DNA from: Nocardioides humi
Lineage (GTDB): Bacteria > Actinomycetota > Actinomycetes > Propionibacteriales > Nocardioidaceae
Assembly (NCBI RefSeq): GCF_006494775.1
Contig: NZ_CP041146.1
Location: 1,054,001 to 1,118,000 of the forward strand
Reading direction: 5' to 3'
Length of the DNA stretch: 64,000 nucleotides
Of this stretch, positions 43,556-54,191 are shown in pieces. Positions within the stretch are counted from its first letter, which is position 1, and each line of letters opens with the position of its first letter. A model generated the notes under the pieces. That model worked only from the letters and a program-made list of their open reading frames with translations. It had not been told where the DNA came from and searched no databases. A program made the translations under genes and the position numbers.

Positions 43556-44673
43556 CGCTGGGGTACCACCTGTCCGGGGAATGCGAACCGCGGCCGGGCC
43601 ACCTGGATCCGGCCGAGGAAGTCCTGTCCACGCACCTGCCAATCCGCCGGCGGCGTGCCCCGCAACAGCCGGTGGTGCAGGTAGCCGAGCTCGATCGCGG
43701 CCTGCTGGTAGTCGCGCATCGCGCGCTCCGCCTCGGGCCCGCCCTGGAGCCGGGCGTGGCGGCGGGCGTCGCGGCGCGCCCGCAGGTCGACGACCCAGCC
43801 GATGTCGGTGGCCGGGAGCAGGCCGCGCCGGGCGGCGTCGGTGAGCGCCATCCGCAGCACGTGGGCCTCGGTCTCGCGGGCCCACCACGCCAGCGCGATC
43901 ATGCCGATGAAGGCCGGCGCCATGATGACGACGTACACGACGGCGAAGCTGCCGAACCCGAAGACCGTCGAGCCGTTCCAGGTGGCGTGGGCGAGCACCG
44001 CGAGGACGTAGCCGCCGACCGGGGCCAGCCAGCGGACCGCGGTGCTGCGGGACGCGACGGCGAGGCCGATGCCGAGGCCGGTGAACGCGGTGAAGAGCGG
44101 GTGGGCGAAGGGGCTGAAGACGCAGCGGACCACGAAGGTGCCCGTGACGGCCTCGATGCCGCCGGGGCCCATGCCGTCGGTGCCGTTGTAGGCCGCGGCG
44201 AGGTAGAGAATGTTCTCGGTGAAGGCGAAACCGACGCCGACCATGCCGGCGTAGACGATGCCGTCGAGGATGCCGTCGATCTCGGCGCGCCGCCACCACA
44301 GCAGCAGGACCAGGAAGAGGCCCTTGCTCGCCTCCTCGATCACCGGCGCGAGCACGGCCAGGGAGAAGGTGTCGGTGAAGCCGACGAGCAGGCCACCCAG
44401 GCCCTGCACCACGATCGCGGCCATGGTCGCGACGAACGCGCCCCAGGCGAGCCCGGAGGCGAGCAGCAGGCGCGGCTCGGGCTCGTAGCGGTCCAGCCAG
44501 AGGTACGCCGCCAGCACGGGGCCCACCGGCAGCGCCGCGAGCGCCGTCGCGAGCAGCGTGATGCGCGGAGCGCCGGACAGGGCGAGGATCATCAGGGTGA
44601 GCAGCGCGCCGAGCACCACCGCCACGGTCACGACGACCGTGAAGGCGACGCTGTCGCGGCGGGCTGCAGGCAT
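43552..44673 (-). CDS. PrsW-family intramembrane metalloprotease
   Basis: 373 residues with about eight membrane helices. Active-site motifs of PrsW/CPBP-like proteases are present: PVIEEASKGLFLVLLLWW (EExxK), GFAFTENILYLAAAY (ENxxY), VFSPFAHPLFTAFTGLG (His) and VLAHATWNGSTVF (HxxWN). A C-terminal cytoplasmic arginine-rich domain follows. PrsW enzymes cut membrane substrates such as anti-sigma factors. The stop overlaps the dynamin-like start (ATGA), so protease and GTPases are made together. Confidence 0.9.
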   Translation of the reverse strand: MPAARRDSVAFTVVVTVAVVLGALLTLMILALSGAPRITLLATALAALPVGPVLAAYLWLDRYEPEPRLLLASGLAWGAFVATMAAIVVQGLGGLLVGFTDTFSLAVLAPVIEEASKGLFLVLLLWWRRAEIDGILDGIVYAGMVGVGFAFTENILYLAAAYNGTDGMGPGGIEAVTGTFVVRCVFSPFAHPLFTAFTGLGIGLAVASRSTAVRWLAPVGGYVLAVLAHATWNGSTVFGFGSFAVVYVVIMAPAFIGMIALAWWARETEAHVLRMALTDAARRGLLPATDIGWVVDLRARRDARRHARLQGGPEAERAMRDYQQAAIELGYLHHRLLRGTPPADWQVRGQDFLGRIQVARPRFAFPGQVVPQR

Positions 44674-44731
44674 GGGGGAACCCTATCGGGAGCGGCTTCT
44701 GCCACTCTGATCGCCGCGTACAGTAAGAGGG

Positions 44732-46150
44732 GTGAGTGCGGACACCCCCCAGCAGGCGCCCAAGACCGAGCAGCACGACCCCGCCGTGCCCGAGGCCTAC
44801 GCCGCGTTCATGCGCACCGGCTGGGACGAGCGCGAGACCGACGTGGCCCGGCACCCGGTCGCGGACCTGGCCGCCGCCCGTCGTACCCGCCTCGCCGAGG
44901 CATTCCCCGGCGAGCGCCTGGTCCTGCCCGGCGGCGGCTACAAGGTGCGCGCCTACGACACCGACTACCGGTTCCGCGCCGACACCGCCCACACCTACTT
45001 CTCCGGCAACCAGACCTCCGACGCCGTGCTCGTGGTCGAGCCGGACGGCTCCGCGGTCCTCTACGCCCGGCCGCGCTCGGGACGCGACACCGACGAGTTC
45101 TTCCGCGACCGGCAGTACGGCGCCCTGTGGGCCGGCAAGCGCCCCTCGGCCGGCGAGCTGGAGGCTGCCCTCGGCCTGAGCGTCAAGCACGTCGACGAGC
45201 TCGAGGCCGACCTGGCCCGGAGCGCGAAGACCCGGGTGCACCGCGGCGTGTCGGCGCGGGTCGACGGCCTGGTGCCCGGCGACGAGGCCCGCGACGGCGA
45301 GCTGGCCCGGGTCGCCTCGGAGATGCGCCTGGTCAAGGACGCGTGGGAGGTCGCCGAGCTGCAGGCCGCCGTCGACGCGACCACGCTGGGCTTCGAGGAC
45401 TGCGTGCGCGAGTGGGACCGGGTGATCGAGCACGGCGAGCGCTGGCTCGAGGGCACCTTCTTCCGCCGCGCCCGGACCATGGGCAACGACCTCGGGTACG
45501 ACTCGATCGTGGCCGGCGGCCCGCACGCGACGACCCTGCACTGGATCGAGAACTCCGGCGCCGTCGTCCCCGGCGAGCTGATCCTGCTCGACATGGGCGT
45601 CGAGAACGCCAACCTCTACACCGCCGACATCACCCGCACGCTGCCGGTGTCCGGGACCTTCTCGCCGCTCCAGCGCGACCTCTACACGCTGGTGCTGCAC
45701 GCCCAGGACGCCGCGATGGCCGCGCTGCGGCCCGGTGCCAGGTTCCTCGCCGGCCACGACGCCGCGATGGACGTCCTCGCCCACGGGCTCGACGACCTCG
45801 GGCTGCTGCCGGTGAGCGTCGACGAGGCGCTCTCCCCCGACTCGCGCGTCTACGCCCGCTGGACCCTCCACGGGGTGAGCCACATGCTCGGCATGGACGT
45901 CCACGACTGCGGCCACGCCGCCCCCGAGTCCTACCGCGAGGCCGACCTCGTCGAGGGCATGGTGCTGACCGTCGAGCCCGGCCTGTACTTCCAGGCCGAC
46001 GACCTGCTGGTCCCCGAGGAGCTGCGCGGCATCGGCATCCGGATCGAGGACGACGTGCGCGTCACCGCCGACGGGATCGAGAACCTGTCCGCCGCGCTCC
46101 CCCGCACGCCCGAGGCGATCGAGGAGTGGATGGCCGCCCTGCGCGGGTGA
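44732..46150 (+). CDS. pepP: Aminopeptidase P family protein (Xaa-Pro aminopeptidase)
   Basis: 472 residues; GTG 44732 lies 7 nt after TACAGT, so the mRNA is probably leaderless. N-terminal creatinase-like domain, then the pita-bread M24 fold with two-metal ligands: LLDMGVENANLYTADITRTL (two Asp), HGVSHMLGMDVHDCG (His), LTVEPGLYF (Glu), and GIRIEDDVRV (Glu). It removes an N-terminal residue preceding proline. Divergent from the prsW operon. Confidence 0.95.
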   Translation: MSADTPQQAPKTEQHDPAVPEAYAAFMRTGWDERETDVARHPVADLAAARRTRLAEAFPGERLVLPGGGYKVRAYDTDYRFRADTAHTYFSGNQTSDAVLVVEPDGSAVLYARPRSGRDTDEFFRDRQYGALWAGKRPSAGELEAALGLSVKHVDELEADLARSAKTRVHRGVSARVDGLVPGDEARDGELARVASEMRLVKDAWEVAELQAAVDATTLGFEDCVREWDRVIEHGERWLEGTFFRRARTMGNDLGYDSIVAGGPHATTLHWIENSGAVVPGELILLDMGVENANLYTADITRTLPVSGTFSPLQRDLYTLVLHAQDAAMAALRPGARFLAGHDAAMDVLAHGLDDLGLLPVSVDEALSPDSRVYARWTLHGVSHMLGMDVHDCGHAAPESYREADLVEGMVLTVEPGLYFQADDLLVPEELRGIGIRIEDDVRVTADGIENLSAALPRTPEAIEEWMAALRG

Positions 46151-46221
46151 TGTGACACCGGTCACGCTACGTTGCTCTCCTGGACGCCACAGGACGACAG
46201 GCAGAACGACAGGAGACAGCG

Positions 46222-46668
46222 ATGGCCGACAGCAGGACGATCGTGACCGGGGTGGACGGCAGCGCGACCGCGACGGCGGCCGCCGAGCGGGCGGCCGTGC
46301 TGGCCGGGGCGCTGGGCGCCCGCCTGCACGTGGTGTCCGCATTCGGGAAGTACGAGTCGGAGACCGTGCAGATCGGCAGCGACACGCTGATCCTCAGCTC
46401 CGAGAAGGACGCCGAGGACGTCGCCGCGAAGGTCACCGCGACGCTGCGCGCGGCGTACCCGGACATCGAGATCACCAGCGGCGCAGCGGAGGGCAAGCCC
46501 GGCGAGGCCCTGGTCGCGACGGCCGAGGCGCTGGACGCCGAGCTGATCGTGGTCGGCAACAAGCGGGTCCAGGGCATCGCCGGCCGGGTGCTCGGCAGCA
46601 TCGCGCGCGACGTCGCCGCGCACGCGTCGTGCGACGTGTACGTCGCGCACACGCACGAGCGGAGGTAG
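46222..46668 (+). CDS. Universal stress protein (UspA family)
   Basis: 148 residues, ATG preceded by AGGAGACAG. UspA fold: TIVTGVDGSATATAAAERAA at strand 1 and the ATP-binding motif VGNKRVQGIAGRVLGSIARD (G-2x-G-9x-G-S type) near the C-terminus, followed by HASCDVYVAHT. Likely an ATP-binding cytoplasmic stress or energy-status protein. Confidence 0.93.
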   Translation: MADSRTIVTGVDGSATATAAAERAAVLAGALGARLHVVSAFGKYESETVQIGSDTLILSSEKDAEDVAAKVTATLRAAYPDIEITSGAAEGKPGEALVATAEALDAELIVVGNKRVQGIAGRVLGSIARDVAAHASCDVYVAHTHERR

Positions 46669-46714
46669 CGGCGCCGACTTCCGAGTAACCCCGGGGCGGG
46701 ACGACACTGGGCCC

Positions 46715-48532
<1,818 letters not shown>

Positions 48533-48642
48533 GCCGGTTGTCCCTGTCCCGACCATGGTGGCGATCGGGTCCGACATCACGCACAGTTCTCCACAGGCCG
48601 CATCAGATCCGCACCGCGAGCAAGCGATACCCTCAGGCCCCG

Positions 48643-48718
48643 GCCCCCGTAGCTCAATGGATAGAGCACCATCCTTCTAAGTTGGCAGTTGCAGGTTCGA
48701 GTCCTGCCGGGGGCGCCA
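48643..48718 (+). tRNA. tRNA-Arg (anticodon TCT)
   Basis: Complete cloverleaf: acceptor GCCCCCG pairs with CGGGGGC, D arm AGCTCAATGGATAGAGC, anticodon stem CCATC/GTTGG with loop CTTCTAA (anticodon TCT), T arm GCAGGTTCGAGTCCTGC. Discriminator G at 48715 and an encoded CCA at 48716-48718. Reads AGA/AGG, rare codons in this GC-rich genome. Confidence 0.96.
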
Positions 48719-48985
48719 ACGTCGCGGGGACACCGCCGTCATCGCGGCGGCGGCGGTCAGCGCGACCAGGGCCGAGACGACGAGGGCCGAGGTGTAGCGG
48801 GCCTCGGTCGGCGGGCTGGTGCCGGCGTGGGTGGTGCCGGCGACGACGCCCCGACCGCGTCGGTGCCGAGCTCACGGGCGAACCCGGCGAGCACCGCCAC
48901 CACGATGGTCTGGGCGAGGGCGACGGCGAGCGCGGCGACCAGGAGGACCGGCGCGACGGCCCGGCCCGGCCCATTCCGGCGCGTG
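48719..48985 (-). pseudogene. Remnant of a small membrane protein gene
   Basis: Minus-strand frames give two hydrophobic helices, VAPVLLVAALAVALAQTIVV and YTSALVVSALVALTAAAAMT, that join into one plausible protein only if one base is added in the GGGG-run region near 48844-48848. No convincing start codon or stop (the frame ends inside tRNA-Arg). It may be the tail of a transporter divergent from the GntR gene. With the flanks, this is the only coding signal in the 327 bp between tRNA-Arg and the GntR gene. Confidence 0.3.
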
Positions 48986-49020
48986 CTCCTCGGCGACGCG
49001 ATGTCGTAGACTCACTCCTC

Positions 49021-49035
49021 AGACAAGTAGACAAG
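49021..49035. promoter_or_regulatory. Direct repeat AGACAAG before the GntR gene
   Basis: AGACAAG-T-AGACAAG lies 10 bp upstream of ATG 49046, between a GntR regulator and the region on its left. Position suits an autoregulatory operator; only the repeat itself is observed. Confidence 0.35.
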
Positions 49036-49045
49036 AGAGGCCCCC

Positions 49046-49717
49046 ATGCCCGCCCAGGTACGACGCGCGCCGCTCGCCGATCAGGCGGCCGAGCTGCTGC
49101 TCGACCGGGTCCGCGCGGGCGAGTGGCGGCTGGGCCAGCGACTGCCCGGGGAGACCACGCTGGCGCCGCAGCTCGGCGTCGGACGGTCCACGGTGCGCGA
49201 GGCGATCCGGCAGCTGGCCGGGCGCGGGGTGCTCAGCTCCCGCCAGGGAGCGGGCGTGTTCGTGACCGCGCTCGACGTGCGCGAGGACTGGGACCTGGTG
49301 CTGCGCCGGGCGGACATCGTCACGGTGATCGAGGCCCGGACGGCGATCGAGGCCGAGGCCGCCGCGCTGGCCGCGGAGCGGCGCACCCCGACGGAGCTGC
49401 GGGCGATCCGCCGCGCGCTCGCGGACCGGGCGGAGCGTCGTACCGACGTCGAGGCCCACGTCGACGCCGACATGGCCTTCCACCGGGCCGTCGTGGTGGC
49501 GGCCCACAACCCCGTCCTCGTCGAGCTGTTCGACGGATTCGTGCCGCGCAGCCGGGCCGCGATGGTCGAGATGCTGCGCCTGCACCCGGCCTTCGACCAC
49601 GCGACCGACCACGAGGCCCACGACCTGCTGGCCAGGGCGATCGCGGACCACGACCCCGGGACCGCGGCGCGACTGAGCCGCACCCACCTCACCTCGCTCA
49701 AGGAGAGCCTGACATGA
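49046..49717 (+). CDS. GntR-family transcriptional regulator, FadR/FCD subfamily
   Basis: 223 residues. HTH: RAGEWRLGQRLPGETTLAPQ, LGVGRSTVREAIRQLAGRGV with wing LSSRQGAGVFVTA. FCD ligand domain with helix VTVIEARTAIEAEAAALAAE and metal-site histidines in ADMAFHRAVVVAAHNP and SRTHLTSLKESL. Its stop overlaps the ATP-binding gene's start (ATGA, 49714-49717), so it is co-expressed with and probably regulates that gene. Confidence 0.92.
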   Translation: MPAQVRRAPLADQAAELLLDRVRAGEWRLGQRLPGETTLAPQLGVGRSTVREAIRQLAGRGVLSSRQGAGVFVTALDVREDWDLVLRRADIVTVIEARTAIEAEAAALAAERRTPTELRAIRRALADRAERRTDVEAHVDADMAFHRAVVVAAHNPVLVELFDGFVPRSRAAMVEMLRLHPAFDHATDHEAHDLLARAIADHDPGTAARLSRTHLTSLKESLT

Positions 49718-50520
49718 GCCCCACCGTCCTCGACCTGCGCGACGTCGTCTTCCGCCGCGGCGGCAACGAGATCCTCCACGGCGTGGACCTGACCGTCCGG
49801 GCCGGCGAGCACTGGGCGCTGCTCGGCCCCAACGGCGCCGGGAAGAGCACGATGCTCGGGTTCTGCAGCGCGCAGGTGCACCCCACCTCCGGCACGGTCG
49901 ACGTCCTCGGGCGGCGCCTCGGGCGGGTCGAGCTGCAGGAGCTGCGCCGCCACATCGGACACGTCAACCCCCGCCACCCGCTCCAGTCCGGGCTGAGCGT
50001 CCACGAGGTCGTGCTGACCGGGATCACCGGCACCATCGAGCTCCCGATGCGCTGGACGCCCTCCGCCGAGGAGGTCGAGCGCGCCGACGCGCTGATCGAC
50101 GAGGTCGGCCTCGGCGCCCGTCGGGACGCGCGCTGGCCTAGCCTCTCCCAGGGCGAGCGCGGCCGGGCGCTCATCGCCCGCGCCCTCACCGCGCAGCCGG
50201 AGCTGCTGCTCCTCGACGAGCCGACCACGGGCCTCGACGTCGCCGCGCGCGAGCAGCTGCTGACGGTGCTGGACCGCCTGGCCCACACCGCGCCCGAGGT
50301 GGCCTCGGTCCTGGTCACCCATCATCTCGAGGAGCTGCCCACGACCACGACCCACGCGCTGCTGCTCGCCCACGGCCGGGTCGTGGTCGCCGGGCCGGTC
50401 GCGGAGGCCGTGACGACCGAGGCGATCACGCGCACCTTCGAGCACCCGATCGAGGTCGACCGCGACGGCGGCCGCTGGCGGGCCCGCGCCCTGCCGCCGG
50501 CCCGGCTGCACAGCGCCTGA
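49714..50520 (+). CDS. Orphan ABC ATP-binding protein (ModF/YlmA-like)
   Basis: 268 residues, one ABC cassette: Walker A ALLGPNGAGKSTMLGFCSAQ, signature LSQGERGRALIARAL (S-Q-G-E variant), Walker B ELLLLDEPTTGLDVAAREQL, switch histidine in VLVTHHLEELP. No permease or binding-protein gene accompanies it; the cassette type resembles the soluble ModF/YlmA group. Coupled to the GntR gene upstream. Role unknown. Confidence 0.9.
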   Translation: MSPTVLDLRDVVFRRGGNEILHGVDLTVRAGEHWALLGPNGAGKSTMLGFCSAQVHPTSGTVDVLGRRLGRVELQELRRHIGHVNPRHPLQSGLSVHEVVLTGITGTIELPMRWTPSAEEVERADALIDEVGLGARRDARWPSLSQGERGRALIARALTAQPELLLLDEPTTGLDVAAREQLLTVLDRLAHTAPEVASVLVTHHLEELPTTTTHALLLAHGRVVVAGPVAEAVTTEAITRTFEHPIEVDRDGGRWRARALPPARLHSA

Positions 50521-50538
50521 CCCGGGTACCGCGGGGTC

Positions 50539-51195
50539 ATGCCCAACCCCGTGATCACCACCGCAGCCGACCTCGCCGGACGCGCCCTGTCGACGATCAC
50601 CAGTGGCGTCGCCGCGCTCCGGCCCTCCGACAAGCCGCTCCACCCCGACGGCGAGATGTACGCCGGGCGGCTGATCCGGCCCGGATCGGACTCCCCGATC
50701 GGGGTGCCGTGGATCGACCAGAACGGCGAGGACGAGGTCACCGTCCGGATCTCCCGCGCGATCGGGCTGCCCGGCCCGCTCCCCGACGTCCAGGGCCTCG
50801 CCCTGCGCCTGCGCAAGGGCCAGACCCGGTACGGCGACCTGCTGCTCGCCAGCACCGGCTGGGACCCGCTGACCCGGCACCTGCTCATGCCCGCCTGGAA
50901 CACGCACTGGCCACTGACCACCCTGCTCCCCTACCGCAGCCCGATCGGCCCGCTGGTCATCGGCGCCCGCCCGGTCGACGTCCGCGGCTACGAGCTGTGC
51001 TGGGCGACGGTGGGCCGCGAGTGGCACCCGCTCGGCGAGCTCACCTTGGAGATGCCGCTGCCGGAGGAGACCGAGGTGTCCTTCGACCCGGTGGTCAACC
51101 CGCTGCCGGGGCTGCAGCAGTATGCCTGGGTCGAGCGGCTGCGGGAGCAGTCGTACGCCGCCGCCCGCCGGCTGCGGCGCGCCTCCCGCGGCTGA
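50539..51195 (+). CDS. Protein with catalase-like fold, unknown function
   Basis: 218 residues, no signal peptide. The motif VRISRAIGLPGPLPDVQGLA followed by LRLRKGQTRYGDLLLAS resembles the beta-barrel of the catalase superfamily (DVRGFALKF in catalases), but the heme-ligating distal and proximal regions are not present. Similar actinobacterial proteins are often labelled phosphodiesterase without clear basis. Ends before a convergent terminator. Confidence 0.6.
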   Translation: MPNPVITTAADLAGRALSTITSGVAALRPSDKPLHPDGEMYAGRLIRPGSDSPIGVPWIDQNGEDEVTVRISRAIGLPGPLPDVQGLALRLRKGQTRYGDLLLASTGWDPLTRHLLMPAWNTHWPLTTLLPYRSPIGPLVIGARPVDVRGYELCWATVGREWHPLGELTLEMPLPEETEVSFDPVVNPLPGLQQYAWVERLREQSYAAARRLRRASRG

Positions 51196-51240
51196 GCCCG
51201 CGCACGCCGTACAAAGGGAAGCAGCCCCGCGGGAGGTATG

Positions 51241-51254
51241 AGCCCCGTGGGGCT
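51241..51254. terminator. Bidirectional terminator between convergent genes
   Basis: AGCCCC-GT-GGGGCT, a perfect 6-bp stem, with a second GC-rich imperfect stem just left of it (CAGCCCCGCGGG). It lies in the 66 bp between the end of the catalase-like gene (51195) and the end of the acyl-CoA dehydrogenase (51262). Confidence 0.55.
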
Positions 51255-51261
51255 GAATGCT

Positions 51262-52427
51262 CTACCGGAACGCCGACTCGCCGGTGAGCGCCCGGCCGAT
51301 GACGAGCTGGTGCACCTCGGAGGTGCCCTCGTAGGTCAGCACCGACTCGAGGTTGTTGGCGTGCCTCATGATCGGGTACTCCAGCGTGATCCCGGCCGCG
51401 CCGAGGATGGTCCGGCACTCCCGGGCGATCGCGATCGCCTCCCGGACGTTGTTGAGCTTGCCGAGGCTGACCTGGTCGGGCTCCAGCCGGCCGGCGTCCT
51501 TGAGCCGGCCGAGATGCAGCGCCAGCAGCATGCCCTTGCCGAGCTCCAGGGACATGTCGGCGAGCTTGGCCTGGGTGAGCTGGTACGCCGCCAGCGGCTG
51601 GTCGAAGATCTCCCGCTCCCGCGCGTAGGCGATCGCGGTCTCCAGGCAGTCGCGGGCCGCGCCGAGCGCGCCGAACACGATCCCGAACCGCGCCTCGCTC
51701 AGGCACGACAGCGGGCCGCGCAGGCCGCGGACCTCGGGGAAGGCCGCCGACGCGGGCAGCCGCACGCCGTCGAGGACCAGCTCGCTGGTGACCGAGGCCC
51801 GCAGCGACATCTTCCGCTTGATCTCCGGCGCCGCGAACCCGGCGCTGTCGGTCGGGACCACGAAGCCCCGGATCCCGTCGTCGGTCTGGGCCCACACCAC
51901 GGCGACGTCGGCGACCGAGCCGTTGGTGATCCACATCTTGGTGCCGGTGAGCACCCATGCGTCGCCGTCGCGGACCGCGCGGGTGCGCATGCCGGCGGGG
52001 TTGGAGCCGAAGTCGGGCTCGGTGAGGCCGAAGCAGCCGATCGCCTCGCCCGCGGCCATCCGCGGCAGCCAGGCGTCCTTGTGCTCCTCGCTCCCCACCG
52101 GTGGATCGCATACATCGCCAGCGAGCCCTGCACCGACACCAGCGAGCGCAGCCCGGAGTCGGCGGCCTCCAGCTCCAGACAGGCCAGGCCGTACGCCGTC
52201 GCGCTGGTCCCCGCGCAGCCGTACCCCTCGAGGTGCATCCCCAGCACGCCGAGGCCGCCGAGCTCGCGGGTCAGCTCGCGGGCCGGGATCGAGGCCTCCT
52301 CGTACCAGTCGGCCAGCCCCGGCCGCAGCCGCGCGTCGACGAAGGACCGGACGGTGTCGCGCATCGCGATCTCCTCCTCGGACAGGAGGGAGTCGATGTC
52401 GAAGAGCTCCAACGGGGTGCGGGTCAT
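51262..52427 (-). CDS. Acyl-CoA dehydrogenase, glutaryl-CoA dehydrogenase-like, one apparent frameshift
   Basis: 388 residues after repair. FAD/acyl-CoA dehydrogenase parts in order: LLSEEEIAMRDTVRSFVDAR, GCFGLTEPDFGSNPAGMRTR, WITNGSVADVAVVWAQTDDG, ARFGIVFGALGAARDCLETA, and the catalytic glutamate in LTYEGTSEVHQLVIGRALTG, which matches glutaryl-CoA dehydrogenases. The frame is lost at the C run 52093-52096 (expected HRWGSEEHKDAWLP). ATG overlaps the upstream stop (ATGA). It would oxidatively decarboxylate glutaryl-CoA to crotonyl-CoA in lysine or tryptophan breakdown. Confidence 0.85.
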
Positions 52428-53460
52428 CGGGAGGTCTCCCCCTCTGCCGAGGTGTACGCCGCGATCTCGGCGCGGAGCCGGGCCTTCACGTCGTCGGGGC
52501 GAAGGAGGCGTCCACGCCCGCCCGGGCGAGATCGGCCACGCCGCCCTCGTCGAGCCCGAGCAGGTCGGCCGCGATCTCGTACTCCCGGTTGAGGGTGGTC
52601 CCGAACATCGGCGGGTCGTCGGAGTTGATCGTCACCACGACGCCCGCCTCGACGAAGAGCGGCAGCGGGTGCTCGGCGAGCGAGGCGACCGCACGGGTCG
52701 CGACATTGGAGGACGGGCAGACCTCGAGCGGGATCCGGTGCTCGGCCAGGTGCGCCAGGAGGGCCGGGTCGGTGGCGGCCGACGTACCGTGTCCGATCCG
52801 CTCCGCGCCGAGCTCGCGCAGGGACGTCCAGATCGTCTCGGGCCCGGTCGTCTCGCCGGCGTGCGGGACCGAGCGCAGGCCGGCCGCGCGAGCCGCGGAG
52901 AAGTGCGGGACGAACCACTCGCGCGGCACCCCGATCTCCGGACCGCCCAGCCCGAAGCCGACCAGCCCCTCGGGCGGGTGGTCGAGGGCGAACCGCAGCG
53001 TCGCGTCGGCCGCCGGGATCCCCGACTCGCCGGGGATGTCGTAGATGAAGCGCAGCACCGTCCCGAAGTCGCGCTCGGCGGCGATCCGGGCGTCCTCGAT
53101 CGCCTCGGTGTAGGCCTCGATCGGCATCCCCCGGTCGGGGTCGTGGGGCAGCACGGAGGTGTACGGCGTGCAGGTGAGCTCGGCGTACCGCACGGACTGG
53201 CCCTCGTGGAGCTCGCGGGCGATCTCGTAGGTGAGGTAGCGGACGTCCTCGGGCGTGCGGACCAGGTCGACGACCGCGAGGTAGACCTCGATGAAGTGCG
53301 CGAAGTCGCGGAACGCGAAGAAGTCGCGCAGCAGCGCCGGGTCCGACGGGACCGTGCCGGGGTGGCGCTCGGCCAGCTCGGAGACGATCCGCGGCGACGC
53401 GGAGCCGACGTGGTGGACGTGGAGCTCGGCCTTGGGCAGGCCCGCGACGAAGTCCCTCAC
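52424..53460 (-). CDS. add: Adenosine-deaminase family hydrolase, one apparent frameshift
   Basis: About 345 residues after repair. TIM-barrel deaminase with zinc ligands in KAELHVHHVGSASP (HxH), SVPHAGETTG (His plus catalytic Glu), GAERIGHGTSA (His) and INSDDPPMFGT (Asp-Asp). The C-terminus shifts frame at the G run 52496-52499 (expected SFAPDDVKARLRAEI). The HVHHVGSA variant differs from the classical HLHLDGS, so a related substrate such as 6-aminodeoxyfutalosine is possible. GTG overlaps the thioredoxin-like stop (GTGA). Confidence 0.82.
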
Positions 53461-54191
53461 TCCAGCTCCGCGATCAGGTTCTTCGCCACGTCCTGGATCG
53501 AGCGGCCGTCCTGGTAGACCTTGCCGTCGAGCAGGATGGTCGGGGTGCCGGTGATGCCGGCCTTGTCGGCCTCGGCGGTCGCCTGGGTCACCCAGTCCTG
53601 GTGGGAGAGGCCCTCGATGCCGTCCCGGACGTCGCCCTCGCTCGCGCCCGCCTCGACGGCGAGGTCGACCAGGTCGTCGTTGCTGACCGCGTCCGGGTCC
53701 TCCTCGGACGGCTGGTTCTCGTACAGCAGGTCGTGGAGCCTCTTGGCGGCCTCGGGCCCCGACTTCTCCAGCACGAGCGCGAACGCGTTGGCCGCGCGGA
53801 TCGGGTAGTCGCCGAACGCCTGGCTGAGCAGGTCGAAGGGGCGGTACTCCACGAACACCTTGCCGTCGGCGGCGAGCTCCTCGAGGTCCTCGCGGGTCGC
53901 GGACTCGAGCTGGCCGCAGTAGGGGCACAGGAAGTCCTCGTAGATGATGACGGTGTGCGGCGCGTCCGCGCTGCCGATGGTCACGCCGTAGTCGCTGGAG
54001 CCGGCGCCGACGGCCTTGACCTCCTTCTTGTTGAGGAGGCTGATGCCGATCGAGCCGCCCACGATGAGCACCATCACCGCGATCACGGCGGCGATGGTGA
54101 GGATCCGGCGGCGCGCCTCCCGCTGCTTCTGGGCGGCGCGCATCTCGGCGGCCTTCTGCGCCCGGGCAGCGGCCTTCGAGTTCGAGGACAT
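53457..54191 (-). CDS. Membrane-anchored DsbA/thioredoxin-like disulfide oxidoreductase
   Basis: 244 residues. Basic cytoplasmic N-terminus, one membrane helix (RRILTIAAVIAVMVLIVGGS), then an extracytoplasmic DsbA-type thioredoxin domain with active site YEDFLCPYCGQLE and cis-proline loop GITGTPTILLDGKVY. It should introduce or shuffle disulfides in exported proteins. Its start overlaps the mauE-like stop by one base (TGATG), and DoxX/MauE-type partners are known to reoxidise such enzymes. Confidence 0.92.
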   Translation of the reverse strand: MSSNSKAAARAQKAAEMRAAQKQREARRRILTIAAVIAVMVLIVGGSIGISLLNKKEVKAVGAGSSDYGVTIGSADAPHTVIIYEDFLCPYCGQLESATREDLEELAADGKVFVEYRPFDLLSQAFGDYPIRAANAFALVLEKSGPEAAKRLHDLLYENQPSEEDPDAVSNDDLVDLAVEAGASEGDVRDGIEGLSHQDWVTQATAEADKAGITGTPTILLDGKVYQDGRSIQDVAKNLIAELE

